Source of the DNA: an uncultured Dokdonella sp.
GTDB taxonomy: Bacteria > Pseudomonadota > Gammaproteobacteria > Xanthomonadales > Rhodanobacteraceae
Direction of reading: 5' to 3'
NCBI GenBank assembly: GCA_934526015.1
Contig: CAKSZY010000005.1
Coordinates: forward strand, 1-64,000
DNA: 64,000 nucleotides
Part shown: piece by piece, positions 61,831 through 64,000 of the stretch
Numbering within the stretch: position 1 is the first letter of the stretch
Layout: each line of letters opens with the position of its first letter
Notes under the pieces: generated by a model
Told to the model about the DNA's origin: nothing
Database searches by the model: none
What the model saw: the letters and a program-made list of their open reading frames with translations, nothing else
Made by a program: the position numbers and the translations under genes

Positions 61831-62411
61831 ACGCGATCGACGCGCCGGCTTCCATGCGCAGCGGCGGAGTGCCCTGGGCCGGCGCCGTGGTCGGCGTGCT
61901 GCTGGCCGCGGTGTGGATCGGCGCAGCCATCGAAGCCCGCGGCGTGGTGCAGAAGGATCTGCTTGCGGCGCGCCACGAGTTCGAGGAGAAGCAGGCGAGG
62001 GCAACGAATCTCGAGAGCTTGAAGCTGCAGCTCCGGGAACTCGAATTCCTGTCCGAATCGCTGGTGCATCGACTGCCGTCGCGTTTCGACGCGGCGCTCG
62101 TTGATGACGGGCTGCGCGGGCTGGCGAACGAGGCGGGTGTCGAGATCCTGCAGGCAACCGACGGCGATGAGCGCAGGAAGGAGTTCTACGCCGAGCGCGA
62201 CGTCGAGGTGCAGCTGCGCGGTCCTTCCCGGTCGATCTACCGCTATCTGGACGGCCTCGTCCGGTGGACGCTGACGAAGAACCTGCGCTCGCTGGAGCTG
62301 AGCGCCGAGAGTCCAACCGGCACGACCTTGCAGGCCCGCTTGCGCGTGACGTTCTACCGGTTCCTCGACGACGACGAAGTGACGCAAGGTGCCGCACATG
62401 CCGCGCGCTGA
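61827..62411 (+). CDS. PilO-like type IV pilus inner membrane protein
   Basis: The 194-residue protein has one transmembrane helix (PWAGAVVGVLLAAVWIGAAI), a coiled coil (LAARHEFEEKQARATNLESL and LKLQLRELEFLSESLVHRLP) and a ferredoxin-like domain (DDGLRGLANEAGVEILQATD, with EVQLRGPSRSIYRYLDGLVR). The 'L..LA...gV.i' and 'v.v.G.y..i..fl..l' pattern is that of PilO. It forms heterodimers with PilN in the pilus alignment complex. It overlaps both neighbours. Confidence 0.75.
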   Translation: MNAIDAPASMRSGGVPWAGAVVGVLLAAVWIGAAIEARGVVQKDLLAARHEFEEKQARATNLESLKLQLRELEFLSESLVHRLPSRFDAALVDDGLRGLANEAGVEILQATDGDERRKEFYAERDVEVQLRGPSRSIYRYLDGLVRWTLTKNLRSLELSAESPTGTTLQARLRVTFYRFLDDDEVTQGAAHAAR

Positions 62412-62676
62412 TCGACTGTGGAAGATTCTCGCCGCGATCGCGTTCGTGATGGGTTACGGCGCGTTGCTCGGCTGGTTGACTCTCGGCTCACCCGCGCACG
62501 ACGAAGCCCGCGTGCAGCAGTACATGGACCATGTCCGAGCGCGCATGGCGCCGCCGCTTGAACCGCTGCCGATGGTGCGCGTGCCGGAAACCACGGAACT
62601 GGCGATGCAGCGGGATCCGTTCGAGCCGCTTCGGGCGAGAACGCCCGACGAAGCGCTTCGCCACGATCGCCATTGA
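62398..62676 (+). CDS. Short PilP-like protein
   Basis: The 92-residue protein has one transmembrane helix (LWKILAAIAFVMGYGALLGW) and then a segment EARVQQYMDHVRARMAPPLE leading to QRDPFEP. This is the pattern of the PilP N-terminal region that binds PilN and PilO ('L..yi..vkar....i.plP...RDPF'). Ordinary PilP is a lipoprotein of about 170 residues with a C-terminal beta domain that contacts the secretin PilQ. Here the lipobox and the beta domain are missing, and no pilQ follows. It could be a truncated gene or a minimal variant. Confidence 0.6.
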   Translation: MPRADRLWKILAAIAFVMGYGALLGWLTLGSPAHDEARVQQYMDHVRARMAPPLEPLPMVRVPETTELAMQRDPFEPLRARTPDEALRHDRH

Positions 62677-62967
62677 CGGGGTGCGGCCGGCAGCAGCGCC
62701 GCCGTCATCCAGCATGACCCCGTCCGGATCAAGTTCGTCTCCTGCAAGCCTTGCAGAAGCCCACGTCGAAGCGGGGCACCGGATCCGCTTCGAGTACATC
62801 TCCGCGGGTGGCCACCATGGCAGCATGCTGGTCGAGTGCGTTTCGATCCGCACGCACGGTGACGCCGGGGACGTGCACCAGGCGGCGCGGCCGGTCGGCG
62901 TAGCGGCGGCAGACCTGTCGGCGCGCACGGAGCGGAGTTCTGCCCCGTGCGCGCCGGCACATCGTGC
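62677..62967. other. Intergenic region, no gene seen
   Basis: The region lies between the PilP-like ORF and the convergent delta-60 repeat gene. Open frames on both strands lack family pattern. If pilP was once full length, its lost 3' half would have been here, but the translated frames do not resemble a PilP beta domain. I noticed no repeat or clear terminator. Confidence 0.45.
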
Positions 62968-64000
62968 TCAGTCGAAGCCGTCATCGAGCAGGCCGTCGGC
63001 GCGCAGGCGCACGGCGACGAACTCGTCCTGGTTGTAGCCGCTGCGTGCGCTGCCGGCGGCGTGGAGGTGATCGTCGTGCCATGCCAGGGCGTCGAGGCGG
63101 TCCATGTTGCCGGACACTCCACCGAGGTCGACGGCGCCGATGTAGCGGCCATTGCCGCGGTTGCCGAAGCCGCGGTCGATGCGGCCGTCCGGCCACAGGC
63201 GCACGGCGGCGAGATCGTTGCCCGCTTCCGGAACGTCGTGATTGCGCGAGACGCCGGCGGCGACGAGGCGACCGTCGGGCTGCGCGGCGAGGGCCGTGCA
63301 GTGCGCGTCGCTGGCGGCGCCGGTCTCGAAGGCGATGCGCAGGATGCCGCCATCGCCGTAGCCCGCATCGACGTCGCCTTGGGCATCGAGCCGTGCGAGT
63401 GCGCATTCGAAGTGCGAAGCGGGAGCCGTTCCGACGAGCGCGTGGCCGCCGAGGTAGGAACTTCCGTCCGCAGCCACGGCGAGCGCCCGCGCCTCGACCG
63501 GCAACGAGACGGGCAGGCGGCGTGCACCGCCTTCGCCGAACGCGGTGTCGATCTGCCCGCTGGCGAGCAGGCGGGCGGCGGCAAACACCGGCGTGCCGTC
63601 GCCGTCGACGGCACGCGGCAGCGAAGTCGCCGCAATGACGATGCGTCCTCCGGCATCGACGGCGATGCCGGCTGCGGTCTCGCGCGTGACCTGCCCGGCC
63701 AGTTCGTCGAAACGCGTGAGGAGGACCGCGCCGTCGTCGCCGAAATCCGCATCGGGGCTGCCGTCGGCATGCCAGCGCGCGACCGCCAGGTCGGTGTTGA
63801 GGGAGAACGCCGGCGGCCCGACCGAAGCGAGGCTGAGGATCCGTCCCTGCCCGTCGGACGCGGCGGCCATCGGGCCGAAGCGGAAGATCAGGCCGGGCGG
63901 GGCCGGCAGGCGCATGCAGGCACCTTCCGGCGTGCCGGTCGCGGCGACCCGGCACAGCAGCAGGGCGCCGGCATCGTCGAATGACGCCGACGCGAGCAGC
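62968..64000 (-). CDS. Delta-60 repeat protein (partial, runs off the window)
   Basis: At least 344 residues are visible and the frame is open at the window edge. The sequence is a chain of about 55-60 residue repeats. Each has a hydrophobic strand, a polar turn, a 'LAVARWHADGSPDADFGDDG' type motif, then a short strand. Further copies read FAAARLLASGQIDTAFGEGG, CALARLDAQGDVDAGYGDGG, AAVRLWPDGRIDRGFGNRG and VAVRLRADGLLDDGFD. This is the delta-60 repeat, predicted to form a beta-propeller in secreted or surface proteins. The N-terminus, including any signal peptide, lies outside the window. It ends in a repeat unit without a sorting domain. Confidence 0.85.
   Translation of the reverse strand, partial: LLASASFDDAGALLLCRVAATGTPEGACMRLPAPPGLIFRFGPMAAASDGQGRILSLASVGPPAFSLNTDLAVARWHADGSPDADFGDDGAVLLTRFDELAGQVTRETAAGIAVDAGGRIVIAATSLPRAVDGDGTPVFAAARLLASGQIDTAFGEGGARRLPVSLPVEARALAVAADGSSYLGGHALVGTAPASHFECALARLDAQGDVDAGYGDGGILRIAFETGAASDAHCTALAAQPDGRLVAAGVSRNHDVPEAGNDLAAVRLWPDGRIDRGFGNRGNGRYIGAVDLGGVSGNMDRLDALAWHDDHLHAAGSARSGYNQDEFVAVRLRADGLLDDGFD

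Noticed and set aside
62729..62962. Minus-strand 77-codon ORF with four cysteines
   Set aside because: Arg-rich composition, no ribosome binding site and no recognisable motif; it is more likely a chance frame in the gap between the PilP-like and delta-60 genes.

Overview
The window is GC-rich DNA with the coding style of a gammaproteobacterium of the Xanthomonadales/Lysobacterales (Rhodanobacteraceae or Lysobacteraceae type). The placement is an inference from gene order and protein character: algZ-algR-hemC, aroQ-accB-accC-prmA, fis-purH-purD, DUF6776-bactofilin-erpA, a TPR-tailed Ser/Thr kinase, several GTG starts, and an exported protein ending in a short IFADGFE motif. No rRNA, tRNA or CRISPR array was seen.

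Layout. 1-0.8 kb is a graveyard of broken accessory genes: the tail of an Mrr-type restriction endonuclease, a coiled-coil ORF with an internal stop, and a sliver of an IS5-type transposase. 0.8-11.4 kb holds an outer-membrane barrel protein, a pirin, a PcfJ-HIRAN fusion, a 290 bp nested-palindrome element, a TPR Ser/Thr kinase, an S9 peptidase and a carboxylesterase. 11.6-14.3 kb is algZ-algR-hemC with overlapping ends. 14.5-22.2 kb, on the minus strand, holds a DUF481 barrel protein and a four-gene molybdoenzyme operon (catalytic subunit, methyltransferase, Fe-S subunit, membrane anchor). The 5' end of that operon is preceded by an 86 bp duplicate of the start of its first gene. 22.5-24.5 kb is a WYL regulator and a patatin. 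24.6-30.9 kb is a soluble NAD-dependent formate dehydrogenase locus, fdsGBA-fdhD-fdsD. 31-39.6 kb carries housekeeping genes (HemJ, bactofilin, ErpA, NudC, AmpE, an MFS-acyltransferase fusion, a TPR protein, an RsbW-like ATPase). 39.6-48.9 kb is a minus-strand block: purD, purH, fis, DUF3426, prmA, accC, accB, aroQ and an alcohol dehydrogenase. 49-58.9 kb holds a degenerate-GTPase gene pair, TlpA-DsbD-CutA, and two large secreted hydrolases. 59-61.1 kb is CIRCE-groES-groEL. 61.3-62.7 kb is a reduced pilN-pilO-pilP module, and a delta-60 repeat protein runs off the right edge.

How genes work together. The two molybdenum systems (a SoeABC/DMSO-reductase-like membrane complex and the formate dehydrogenase with its FdhD sulfurtransferase) suggest respiratory flexibility with formate and perhaps sulfur oxyanions. 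TlpA, DsbD and CutA form a periplasmic redox/metal block. AlgZ-AlgR is a two-component pair coupled to haem synthesis through hemC.

The most unusual feature is a family of six intergenic elements (about 11.4, 30.9, 35.2, 41.0, 44.1 and 46.6 kb). Each has G-rich heptamer arms (GGGGCTA and variants), a conserved core in two subtypes, and C-rich return arms, so each is a large imperfect palindrome with strong G-quadruplex potential. Five neighbouring genes take their stop codon from a heptamer, and one element abuts the purD start codon and leaves it no visible Shine-Dalgarno sequence.
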